From Ephemerocybe angulata (taxonomy: Eukaryota > Basidiomycota > Agaricomycetes > Agaricales > Psathyrellaceae): 64,000 nucleotides of DNA. Positions within the stretch are counted from its first letter, which is position 1, and the number at the start of each line of letters is the position of its first letter. The stretch is taken from contig JAACJK010000163.1 of the NCBI GenBank assembly GCA_013368325.1, positions 930,001 to 994,000 of the forward strand, in the 5' to 3' direction. The notes beneath the pieces are model-generated. The model was not told the origin of the DNA. It did not search any database and saw nothing but the letters and a program-made list of their open reading frames with translations. This document shows positions 12,160 through 22,441 of this stretch, in pieces. Both the position numbers and the translations under genes were made by a program.

Positions 12160-13087
12160 GTTCAGCAGACTGAGAAGAGATGTGCGGATATCGAAGATTG
12201 TCTTTGAACTAATAACTAGTCTTAAGATTCCAGTCGCTCTTTATACCAGGATCGAAAAGTTCTGAGGTATTCCATGGACTCCTGCTGACTGGCTGCCTCC
12301 GATGGGGTACAGTCAGCTAAAGGCTTGGCCATGCGGCGCAGGGGACGTTCTGCACTCTACATCCACCAAGGCTTACTGCCAAGAGGGTGGTATCTTAGGT
12401 GAGTACGCACGTCTTCCGTTCATCCGCGTTGGCTCAAACTAGCGTTAGGCTTCCTTTGACCGCCGACGTGGTTTCCTCATTTCATGTGGGCGCCAAAGCG
12501 CGCAGGGGGTGATGATTGCCACGTTCATCACGACTTGTACGGTTCATCTGCCTGTAAGTGCATAGGGGATACAGTAGCCCGCTGCCAGCACTGACATTGG
12601 CTGTTGGCCTTTCAGGCGTCGTGGACTTCACTGGATCCATTAGTTGCGCCATGCAGTGGCTTCGTTCTGCAGAACGGGCTCTTCCTCAGGTCAGTTTCCT
12701 CATGTTAATACCTTCTAAAGCTTGCTCACTCATAGACCCTTGACTTCGAATAAGCGCCCACTTTGCAATCTGTGCAGTGCACAGCACCCGCATTACGAGA
12801 AGTCAAAGCCGCGACCAAATTGGACCCCCAAAGCTTCTCCGGCGTCGAACGCAGCTATTGACTCTGAAGTCTCCGAGGTTAAACCTGAACTCGACTTGGT
12901 ATGCAGTTGATCATTATTCAATCATAGACCGCCCATCAATCATCCGTGCATGATCGTGGCTTGCTTCTTCGAGCGCCCATGGACTTGGAGGTTACTATAT
13001 AACTCGATGAGCTTCGAACCATGATCCTTATCTCCCACTCAGCTTTGGTCTCGTCCCCCAACTGCGCCTCGAAATATTGCAGCAAGT
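12160..13087. promoter_or_regulatory. Intergenic region with TATA box for DUF6533 copy 1
   Basis: About 930 bp without a supportable gene. Near the right end a TATATAA box at 12996-13002 lies 92 bp before the start codon of DUF6533 copy 1. Copies 2 and 3 have similar boxes at comparable distances. Confidence 0.5.
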
Positions 13088-14702
13088 ATGGATAGTTTAG
13101 CGTCGTTACCGCCTGCCGCTCAGGTGGCGGTCATGGAGGCTGTTGTGGATGGCTACACGGCAATCCTGTATACGAGTGTAAGCAATCATGTTGACGCGTT
13201 ATGACTAGATTACTCACATCTTTACAGTACATTGTACGTCTGATATTCGAACACCAGCAACTTCTGAACCGTCTTTCAAACCTGGCGTCTGTGTAGGCTA
13301 CCGGCGGATTTGCGCTCGTTGTGAGTATTCAGAGTCTTCGGACCGAAATCGTCTTAGCTTAAGTCGGTCTCTAGGTCGCCGATTACATCCACACCTTCCC
13401 AGACGAGGTTAGGCTGATGTGGTTCGCGCCGCTTAGCGTGCCGAAGGTACTATTCTTTGCGGTGCGGTACTACGTTCTGGTGAACAATATATTTGCTGCG
13501 CTATGTAAGCACCCCCACATTTTGAAAATATTTTGTACTGAGGTACATACGTTCCACCGACGAAGTTGTTCCAGGAGGTGTAACTACCGGGTTCTCGCCC
13601 AGTGAATGCAAATCAGCGTTTGTCCGGAGTGCTGGTGAGTTTCAACGTCTCCGGGACGCTTCCACTCGAGACCGAGTTGTGTTTAGTATGGATCATTGGC
13701 TGATGAAAATTTCGGTAGTATCGTCTCCCTTGGTAGTGGTTGGAGCAGAAGGTCGGTACAACTGCGCTACATCGAGAAGTTTTGGCCTGACTGCGCGCGA
13801 TCGCAATAGTCATTCTATTTTACCGCGTGTATGGATTTTCGGGAAGGAGTAGATGGATGCTCATCTATCTCGTCTCCCAATTCATTGTACGTACAAAGGC
13901 ACCCTCAAACTCTTGCGTGACCTGACCAGTTTCGAATACACAGGCCATCCACGTAACATCCTTCATTTTCCTCTCCCGGTACCTCAGGTCGCTCGCATGT
14001 AAGCCGACCTCGCCCACTCCGCCCGGTTCACTAAGTCTCGGATTCTGACCTCTGCCCTGCACCCAGTCATACAATGGCCCTTTTCCAGAATGTCTTGCAT
14101 GCCGTTCAAGGCAGATGCGACCCTCCTAGGCGCCGTCTTCGCAGCTCTCCTCAGCAGCGTGATCGTCGCCATGCTCATCATGGTCTTCATCGCTTACCGG
14201 AAACATAGAGGGTTTAACAGCGCGCTGCTGCAGGCTTTCTACCGTGATGGGGTAGTTTACTTTATATGTCTGTCAGGTAAGCGCGGCAGTGTTGATCTGT
14301 GTGTATGTGTGCGCAAACTCTGATGTTGTCTTAGCGCTGGCCTCCGCGAACATTGGCGTTAGCTTTGCCGCCTCGAGCGGATACAAGTATCTCTTCACTC
14401 AGTACGTTGTACACATTCGCCCTTAACGTTTCGCAGAAGTAAACTCAATCACTCATCTGTGTACCTTCCCAACTCTTGTCCCCGCCAGACTAGAGATAGA
14501 CGCCCACGCCATCCTCGCCACACGCATGCTCCTGCACCTCCGCGACGTCGCCAACCGAGACACTGTGGCTGTCATGAGCTCGGGGCTTTCGAGCTCTAAT
14601 GACCGCATATTAATGCGCCCGTATACGACGCAGACTGTATCGTCACAGATGCGCTTTGAGAAAGCGCCGGCGTTCCCATCGAGGGGTTATGAGTACGACT
14701 GA
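13088..14702 (+). CDS. DUF6533 integral membrane protein, paralog 1
   Basis: Starts MDSLASLPPAAQVAVMEAVV. After the first intron come a 6-nt microexon (13228-13233, YI) and a 24-nt exon (13297-13320, ATGGFALV). The DUF6533 core follows (VADYIHTFPDEVRLMWFAPL, then PKVLFFAVRYYVLVNNIF). Later blocks are GFSPSECKSAFVRSA, SPLVVVGAE, ILFYRVYGFSGRSRWMLIYL, FKADATLLGAVFAALLSSV, YFICLSALASANIGVSFAA and LEIDAHAILATRMLLHLRD. About seven transmembrane helices are expected, as in this large Agaricomycete family; function is unknown (a receptor-like topology is sometimes suggested). Many exons, each short. All blocks present in paralogs 2 and 3 are present here in frame, so it appears intact. Confidence 0.82.
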
Positions 14703-15637
14703 TGCCGCTGCTCGCGACGCCAGGCGAGCATTAGCGAGATATACCGTGCGAGAGGCCGTACTTACCAATGCAGACGTACAACCATGGGCATAGCCAGATA
14801 AAGTCCAAATACCCCGGTCGTGATCGGAACGTGCGTAGATCATTTAAGCGCCCTGCCACTGTTGTCTCTGTAAACAACACATGTTTTTGAATGTGCCGCG
14901 CTCCTGCCGGAGTCAATCACCTCTTGAGGCACTGGTACGTTCATTTCTTCGCGTCCTACTCAGATTTCACTCAACTCTCCAAGTTGGAGCTGCATGATCG
15001 GATCTTCGCAGTTACGGCTGCCTTGTAGCCTTACTGACCTGTCCGGGTTTTCCACGGACCTGCCTCAGACCGACCTGCCTCAGCTCTCAAAATCCCTTAG
15101 CCCGACTGAAGTTGTATGTGGTCAATCTTATTGACCACCATCGCACCTACACCATTAATCTGATAGAGAAGAAGCAGAGGTGTCGATCTTCTCGGCTCTA
15201 AGAATGCAACTGTGGGCGTTTTCAGCCAGCACCCACAGGGAACTAGGACGTACATAGGGGCGTCGAGGGGCACTATACTCGGCGTTGTCATTGATACCTT
15301 TCCAGCTACGATCCCAGTACTTAAGGCCTATTTCCAGTGACCCAGAAAGCCCAACATCCCTGAAAATAATCGTCAGTTGCACCTTTGGCGAGTTGAACAA
15401 GCCTAAATGTAGGTGCCCATCACACCCTTCGATCACAGAAGCATAGGTGTTCAGCGATTCTAACTTCTCTCGAGCATATAGATACAACTCCCAAGTTTTT
15501 CCCACTAGAACCGATGAAGTTGTGACCTATATAAGGGCGTCGACCTTGGTATGATCATTGCAATCGCCTAGTCAGATTAATTCCATACTAACCCATTTGC
15601 GCCGCGTAGTGTAGCTGTGTTACTTGAGATTTGAAGT
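14703..15637. promoter_or_regulatory. Intergenic region with TATA box for DUF6533 copy 2
   Basis: A TATATAAG box lies at 15528-15535, 110 bp before the copy 2 start. A minus-strand open frame at 15155-15505 overlaps the expected promoter and has no recognisable domain; it was not accepted as a gene. Confidence 0.5.
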
Positions 15638-17300
15638 ATGGATAGTATGGCGTCAGCGTCGCCTAGTTCCCAAGCGGCTGCCGCGAAGGCTCTTCTGGAT
15701 ATCTACAGAGCAGCCTTACATACGAGTGTAAGCATTTATTTTGCCTTTCCCCCCAATCTTTCCCAGAATAATATTAGACGGCTCAAATCCTTGCAGTACA
15801 TTGTGCGTGCTCTACTATGGGTATCCGCCCTGTCAATGACTGACATTACGCCCTGCCTTTATGTAGGCGAGTGGTGGATTTGCGCTCGTGGTATGTCATT
15901 TCCCATTTCGGGCGCTTGACTCTCTTCATTGGCTACAATCCCCATCTCCGCGCTCCGCGTAGGTCGTAGACTACATCCAGACTTTCCCAGAAGAGGTTGA
16001 GTTAATGTGGTTCGCGCCGCTTAGCATACCGAAGGTGCTATTTTTTGTGGTGCGGTACTACGTGATTGTGGACAACATCTTTGTTGTATTGTGTAAGTAC
16101 TCCCCATTCTTTAGATGTCTCTGTGCTGATATCGTCCTTCCAAACGATAAAGTAGGGCGCGGGTACTCAGCCAGTGAATGTAAGGTAGCGTTTACTCGGA
16201 GTGCAAGTAAGTGGCACTACCCGCCGCACATCATACATGAAAGCAATCATTGATGATATTTGGCAGTTTCGTCGCCTCTGCTGGTGGTTGGAGCCGAAGG
16301 TAAGTTCCTCGGACTGGGTATCAGGAGGTTGTCGCTGACTGACCTGTGCATTTTGTTAGCTATCCTATTCTACCGTGTATACGCCTTTTCGGGGAGAGGG
16401 AGATGGATGCTCATCTATCTTCTCTTACAGTTCATAGTACGCCTTAAGGAACGATTAAAGGTTTAAATTAAGCTGATCGATTCCAAACACACAGACCATC
16501 CACGTAATCTCCTTCATCTTCCTCGCGCGGTTCCTCGGGTCGCTCGAATGTAAGAGTTCAACATGGATTAGTATCTTCCTCTGGCCTCGTTTACTGAAGG
16601 TTTACCTTCGCTACCCACCCAGTCATCGACTGGCCCCTTCCCAAGGCGTTATGTGTGCCCTTCAAAGCCGACCTGACCCTTCTCGCTGGCGTTTATATAG
16701 CACTCCTCGCGAGTGTCATTATCGCCGTGCTTATCATGATGTTTGTCGCGTACCGGAAGCACAGGGGGCTCAACAGCACGCTGCTTCAGGTATTCTATCG
16801 GGATGGGGTGTTTTACTTCATCTGTCTATCAGGTGAGTACGCATTGCAGGAGTGCGATCCGCTCGATGCGCATACGTGTGAGTGGAGTTTAATGGCAAAA
16901 CCATAGCACTAGCCTCTGCGAACATCGCCATGAGCTTTGCTGCGCCCAACGGATATAAGTACCTCTTTGCAGAGTACGTTTCGTTAAAGTCCATCCTACC
17001 TAGCAGCTCGCAACTTACACAATACTGTTCGCTGGTTCGCCCTTTTCCCCCGCCAGAATTGAAATAGACGCCCACGCCATCCTCGCGACGCGCATGCTCC
17101 TTCACCTCCGTAACATCGCTAACCGGGAGAGACAGTCAACTATAGGATCGGGGCCCCCAGGCTTTCAAGGTAGGATCCCGGTGCGCGCAAACCCCCGGTC
17201 GCCGATGCACTTCGAGGGGGTGCCGAGGTACCCTCCCAGGAGAGATAGCCTTAGGGAGCCCATGAACACGACTGATATCAACATCTGGTTTGACGAGTAG
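15638..17300 (+). CDS. DUF6533 integral membrane protein, paralog 2
   Basis: Starts MDSMASASPSSQAAAAKALL. It has the same split as paralog 1: a 6-nt microexon at 15797-15802 (YI) and a 24-nt exon at 15867-15890 (ASGGFALV). Then come the core YIQTFPEEVELMWFAPL, PKVLFFVVRYYVIVDNIFVV, a short exon with SASECKVAFTRSA, SPLLVVGAE, ILFYRVYAFSGRGRWMLIYL, CVPFKADLTLLAGVYIALLA, YFICLSALASANIAMSFAA and IEIDAHAILATRMLLHLRN. The C-terminal tail is Pro/Arg-rich and hydrophilic, ending TDINIWFDE. Family function is unknown. It is tandem with paralogs 1 and 3 on the same strand, which implies local gene duplication. Confidence 0.82.
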
Positions 17301-18696
17301 CGAACGAATGCACTATGCAGGGTGCGTACTGCTCAGTGGTGCGAATCAGTAGTCGGCTGACTCTACTTCGCGACAGACAGATTTTGGGGTAGTGAAAGCA
17401 GAATATGGGGTGCAGAAATAGGCGTGGCTGTTGAAATCCATCAGTTTTGCCCTACAGCCCGAAATACAAAGTTCATCTCTACCTTTTTGATTGGGGCAAT
17501 TTAAGCGCCCGTGGATTCAGATTGATCAACCAGGATTGAACAAGGTTCAGCGTCCTCGACATCAACGCCACAGCAGCGGCACAATCGCCCAAGTCGTCCC
17601 TCCTCGTGCAGCTATGCACAACCTATCCCTCGTACCTTCCTGATACCTTCCTGGGCTTTCCAAAAGGTACTGAAGGTCACGGACCCAAATGAGGGTTCTC
17701 CGTGGGATGTGAAGAGAGTTGCTGTTACGATATGACTTCGGGATATGGTATGTAAGGTGCAGTGGTATTTCAGACTCGAACCTGATGCCATTTCCGCGTA
17801 GCGAGCCCCTGCCTTGGTTCCGATGTCGGAGGTTATGGTGGGCACCTTCACTTTGGGCTGTCTGCTTTTTGTATTGGGGCACTGGCCTTGGTTTTGAAAG
17901 ATAGGCGAACAGGCGACCACCGACAGACCCGATAAACCCAACGGCATATGCGGAGGATGAGAGGTCAAGATTAAAGGTTCGCTCATCACCCCTCATTGCC
18001 GTATGCGTGTGCTGATTGTAGGTGGAGCGAGATTGAGGATAGAAATTATCCGGTTGACGCCTGGCGCTTACCTACGGTATGACCATGATACTCTGAAGCC
18101 ATCTCTTCTTAATGAATCCATCTCTACTTAATCAAAGCCGGGCGAATTCTACTCTCCGTGCGATCCCTTCCAGAATGAATAACCCCGTGTTACTTATTGA
18201 CCTCATCAGATCTCAGAGGAAACACAAAGCTATATACAGAGCGCCCATCATGCTGGAATCATCGATGTACCTGTCTTCAGAGCCATGGTCATTTCTCTCG
18301 CCCTTCTCTTCGCCGAAGGGAAGGGGGAGAGAAATGACCTTCGGCGCTGTCTTACCTCCAGATACAAGCCAACTTGATCCCGGCATCCCAATCCCTTCTG
18401 ATATGCCGCTCCTCCTCAGCAAGCTGCACCGCTCTGGCACCGCTCTATCCGTGATGTTTTGTGAACCTTGCTTTTTATTCGGGCTCCTTGGACGTGATGG
18501 ACGTCGACTGATGGTACAAATGTCAAAGTCTCGGGCTTCTTCTGAATCTTCGACACAACTTGAAGCAGGGGTTCTCTCACCGGCGCTCATGAAATGGGTG
18601 GCTATATAAAGACGTCGGTTCAAACAGGACACTATGGTGGTTATGCCCCATACAGATTACAAAAGCATTCACGCATACTAAGGCCATTCAAGTAGC
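17301..18696. promoter_or_regulatory. Intergenic region with TATA box for DUF6533 copy 3
   Basis: About 1.4 kb. A TATATAAA box at 18603-18610 lies 94 bp before the copy 3 start. Open frames at 17562-17996 and 18213-18632 on minus have no recognisable family or convincing splice pattern and were not called as genes. An imperfect inverted repeat around cttcgccgaagg is visible near 18308-18319. Confidence 0.45.
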
Positions 18697-20296
18697 ATGG
18701 ATAGCTTGGCGTCGTTACCGCCTGCTGCTCAGGCGGCTCTTATGGAGGCCATCGTGGATGGGCATAGGGCGACCTTGTATACCAGTGTAAGCTATCTCTA
18801 CTTTGTCCGAGATGACTAGAATGCTCACGTCTTGGTAGTATATGGTGCGTATCGATTTCTGGACGACGACCGACTCTACGCTGACGCTCGGTTAATGGTT
18901 CTGTTGATTAGGCCACTGCTGGATTTGTGCTCGTCGTAAGCATCCATCGGCTTTTCATTTTTGTCATCCAGAATAAGCTCACTAATGGTTCGGCTCTGTA
19001 ACAAAGATGGCGGATTTCATCCACACCTTCCCAGACGAGGTTCGCCTGATGTGGTTCGCACCGCTGAGTATACCAAAAGTGCTCTTCTTCGTGGTGCGGT
19101 ACTACATCATTGTGAACAACGTCTTCGTCGCGCTATGTAGGTCTAGCAAATTTCGTGAAAGAACCTTGTTGACAGAGTTGGTCTAGGGACGATGCCCACG
19201 TACTACACACCAAGTGAATGCAGCGTCGCGTTCGTTCGGAGTGCTGGTAAGGCTAACTACAGACTCAATCCTTGTGCGTATAGTATACTAACATATGACA
19301 TTCTGGAAGTCTCTTCCCCTCTGGTAGTGGTTGGAGCGGAAGGTAGGTAGATGTCAAGCCACTGAGCAACTTCCATTTACTTACTCGGCTTCATTTCAGC
19401 CATTCTGTTCTACCGCGTCTACGGTTTCTCAGGGCGAAGCAGATGGATGCTCGTCTACCTCATCTTTCAATTCATTGTGTGTTCCCCGATTTCTGTGTCG
19501 CATGCCATCAGCTGGATTGACCAGCCCCGACTACTGTATGTGTAGGCTATCCATGCAGCATCCTTCACGCTTCTCGCGCGCTACATCGGGACAGTCAAAT
19601 GTGGGTTCCTCACTATTAATACCTATTCCACAAACTCTCATTTCTTGCTCAACTGCCTCAGTCATCCAATGGCCCTTCCCCAACCTGAACTGCATGCCCT
19701 CCGAAGCCAAGGCCTCTCTCCTCGGAGGCGTTTTCGCAACGCTCCTCGGCAGTGTCATCATCGCTATGCTCATCATGGTCTCCATCGCGTACCGGAAGCA
19801 TAGGGGGTTCAACAGCGCATTATTACAGGTGTTTTACCGAGACGGTGTTTTCTACTTTATCTGCCTCTCTGGTATGTCGTGGCCAATTGAACACCTACTT
19901 ACGCGTTCCGGATGTTAACCTTGCCGCTTAGCGTTAGCCTCTGCGAATATCGGCGTGAGCTTCGCCGCCTCGACCGGCTACGAGTACCTCTTCACACAGT
20001 ACGCATCTGCCACAATTTCCTGCAATATCCGTCTCATTTTTACCTCGTCCTCTCATAGACTCGAGATAGACGCCCATGCCATCCTCTCAACGCGGATGCT
20101 CCTGCACCTGCGCGACATCGCCGGCCGCGACGACACATTTACCGGTTCAGGACTCTCAAGCTTCAACGACCGCCTCCCAATGAACTCTAACCGCGTCCCG
20201 TCATCGCCTATGCGGTTCGAGAAGGCGCCGCCGTCGAAGAGGGACCGCGGGGGTGTGGTGGTGACCACTTCTAGCGCAACGTTATACGAGGAATAG
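18697..20296 (+). CDS. DUF6533 integral membrane protein, paralog 3
   Basis: Starts MDSLASLPPAAQAALMEAIV, almost identical to paralog 1 over the first exon. It again has a 6-nt microexon (18839-18844, YM) and a 24-nt exon (18912-18935, ATAGFVLV). It continues FIHTFPDEVRLMWFAPLSI, PKVLFFVVRYYIIVNNVFVA, YYTPSECSVAFVRSA, SPLVVVGAE, ILFYRVYGFSGRSRWMLVYL, SEAKASLLGGVFATLLGSV, YFICLSALASANIGVSFAA and LEIDAHAILSTRMLLHLRD. The tail ends in TTSSATLYEE. The close match to paralog 1 at the N-terminus suggests these two are the most recent duplicates. Function unknown. Confidence 0.82.
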
Positions 20297-20463
20297 TCGT
20301 CTACGTCGAGAAAAGACGGGTTGTACTTGTATCATCACTAATTTATGGCTTTTGGCATGTCATGGCGACCGATCGCCGGTGGCAGGAGTACAGAGCTTCG
20401 CAGGGCGCTCAGGGAACTTCCCCCACCGGTGAAATCGATATCATTTTCGCCTCGGGCTAGCTT

Positions 20464-21663
20464 TCAAGAGACATCAACGGGGTTCCACGATATGCACCCC
20501 TCCTTCCCTTTATCCAGCGCATCTATACGCGCCATATCATCCTCACTCAGCTCAAAGTCCCAAAGACACGCGTTGCTATGGATCCTCGACGGCGTAGCGC
20601 TCTTAGGCAAAGGCACGAACCTGATCAATACGGTTAAGCGCCCACCCACAAATCGAGTGAGGTAAAAGGAAGGTTTGCGCACCCCTTTTGGAGAGACCAG
20701 CGCAGGAGGACCTGCGCGCCATCACGGTCGTACTAAGTTCGCACATGTCGGTCATTGCGTGATCGTATATGTGTTCTGTGAGTGCGTACCTTTTGCGCGA
20801 GGTCGGTGAAGACGGGGTGGGCCGTGTCCCCGCGGATGATGGGGCAGTATGCTTGGACTACGATTCCATGTGCCTTGCAGTACTCCACTATGGGTGTTTG
20901 TTGGCAGAAGGGGTGTAGCTGCTCAGCATCAGTAATGGTAACGACGAGGATGGGGGCGTGTGCACCTCGATCTGGTTCACGGAGGGCTTTTCCAGCCCCG
21001 CTTCGACAATTTCTTCTAGGTGATGCACCCCGCTGTCGCAAGTTTACTCTTAGCCAGATTTACTACAGCCAAGTGCTGTCCTGCACGCACTAGTTCGATA
21101 CCCCGATGCTCCGGATCTTACCTGCCGCCCGCGCGTCCAGCAGCGCGCGATAAGTCTCGAGCCGCAGATCCTTCCCCGCGTGCGGGTCGTGGATGAGGAA
21201 GAGGTCGATGTACTCGAACTGCATCTTTTGTAGCGACTCATCGATTGCGGCTGCCGTTTTGGCGTAGCCATGGAACTTGGAAATGATTTTCGTGGCTACA
21301 ATCGACTGTGAGAGGAGTCGTATCGATCTTGTAGTACTTACTGATAAAGACATCGCCGCGCTCCAAGCCAGACAAGCGGAAGGCTTCGCCGACATGAGCT
21401 TCACTTTTGTATGCCTGCGCCGTGTCGATGTGTCTGGGCAGGACTTAGGACTGAGCTCACACATCTGGGGGGCATCTAAGCGCACCGGTAGCCTGCACTG
21501 AAGGCTTCGAGGACAGAGTCTTTTGTGGTATAGTTCTGGTATACGCCGAAGCCCAGACGCGGCATGTCGTAGCCTACTTGATATTAAATACATGGGGCAG
21601 CTGTGGGACGTGTGGACTACCTGTCGAGAGGCGGATGCTCGAGCTGAGGTGCTCATCGGACAT
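20464..21663 (-). CDS. Aldo-keto reductase
   Basis: Multi-exon gene starting MSDEHLSSSIRLST, then YDMPRLGFGVYQNYTT, HIDTAQAYKSEAHVGEAFR, TTKIISKFHGYAKTAAAID, EYIDLFLIHDPHAGKDLR, AGKIRSIGVSN, VHHLEEIVEAG, EYCKAHGIVVQAYCPIIRG, AQVLLRWSLQKGFVPLPKSA and FELSEDDMARIDAL. The catalytic tetrad of the superfamily (Asp and Tyr in HIDTAQAY, Lys in TTK, His in LFLIHD) is present. This is an NADPH-dependent carbonyl reductase of the cytosolic TIM-barrel type. The substrate cannot be told from sequence. It lies tail-to-tail with DUF6533 paralog 3, only about 170 bp away. Confidence 0.85.
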
Positions 21664-21789
21664 GGTGATGATGGTGGGAGGGAAGAAGGGCTGATCCGTC
21701 GGCGTGATCCGTGCAGCTCCCTCGCCCCGATGCCCTCCTGATTATCACAGCCAGGATCCATGGGATGTATGTCATTCGCGACGTCACTT

Positions 21790-22365
21790 CTAATGAACTC
21801 CTGCGGCCTTGCGCGCGGCAATGGTGTCATCGAGCGTGTCCAGGAGCGCCTGCACCTCCCGGACCGCCTCCTTGCGCGCCGTCCGCGCGTGCTCCCACTC
21901 GCGCTGCGGGGAGAGCGCATCGAGGCGCAGGAGCGACTGCAGGAGGAGCTCGCCGAGGCGGAGGTACTGTTTTTTGTCGTGCGGCTCCGGCGACGCGAGC
22001 AGATCGTTGAGTTCGGGCGTGAGCGACGAGCGCACTGTGGCGAGCTCGGTGTGGATGGTGGTGAGGAGTGCGCTCTCTTCGGTGGTGAGCCCGACGGCGG
22101 GGGCAGGCTCTGGCTCCCGGTCGGAGACGATGGGCGCGTCGGCGGCGCGGGCGGTGGGGAGGAGGACGATGACGGAGCCGGGGACGATGTGATATTGGGC
22201 GAGGGTGGCGTTGTTGTCGTTGAGGACGGCGCCCTTGTGGATGAGCTTAAAGTCCTGGATCTGGGTGTATTCCTGGAGACTCTGACGCAGGGCCTTGAGG
22301 GGCGTGTCGCGGGCAGGCAGGGCGAAGGAGAGACGCTCCCTCCCCCACTTGACAGTCACGGACAT
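21790..22365 (-). CDS. Ubiquitin-like/BAG-domain Hsp70 co-chaperone (BAG1-like)
   Basis: A single exon encodes about 191 residues. The N-terminal part starts MSVTVKWGRERLSFALP and continues through QIQDFKLIHKGAVLNDNN and VPGSVIVLLP; it is a ubiquitin-like domain. The C-terminal part is helical and fits a BAG domain: LTTIHTELATVRSSLTPELN, then LRLGELLLQSLLRLDAL, then REVQALLDTLDDTIAARK. This is the layout of Bag1-type nucleotide-exchange factors (for example fission yeast Bag101/102), which open the Hsp70 ATPase domain and connect it to the proteasome through the Ubl. The start was chosen at MSVTVKWG because the Ubl fold begins there. It is divergently transcribed from the MAPKK gene, less than 80 bp away. 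Confidence 0.85.
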   Translation of the reverse strand: MSVTVKWGRERLSFALPARDTPLKALRQSLQEYTQIQDFKLIHKGAVLNDNNATLAQYHIVPGSVIVLLPTARAADAPIVSDREPEPAPAVGLTTEESALLTTIHTELATVRSSLTPELNDLLASPEPHDKKQYLRLGELLLQSLLRLDALSPQREWEHARTARKEAVREVQALLDTLDDTIAARKAAGVH

Positions 22366-22441
22366 GGTGGCAGTGGACAAGTTGATTGATGACGTTATGA
22401 TAAAAATGTGACCCATGATCGCATCTCTCTCCACCACCACC
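22366..22441. promoter_or_regulatory. Very short divergent promoter between BAG1-like and Pbs2-like genes
   Basis: Only 76 bp separate the BAG1-like start (22365) from the preferred MAPKK start (22442), and 49 bp if the MAPKK starts at 22415. Both 5' ends must share this DNA, or the promoters lie within the coding regions. Confidence 0.55.

Noticed and set aside
15155..15505. Minus-strand open frame of 116 codons upstream of DUF6533 copy 2
   Set aside because: No domain, no splice context, and it overlaps the expected promoter with the TATA box at 15528.
17745..17830. Minus-strand GGTTCGAGTCT resembling a tRNA B box
   Set aside because: No A box or cloverleaf pairing around it.
17562..18632. 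Open frames on both strands between DUF6533 copies 2 and 3
   Set aside because: Composition and lack of recognisable motifs suggest chance frames; frames on opposite strands overlap each other.
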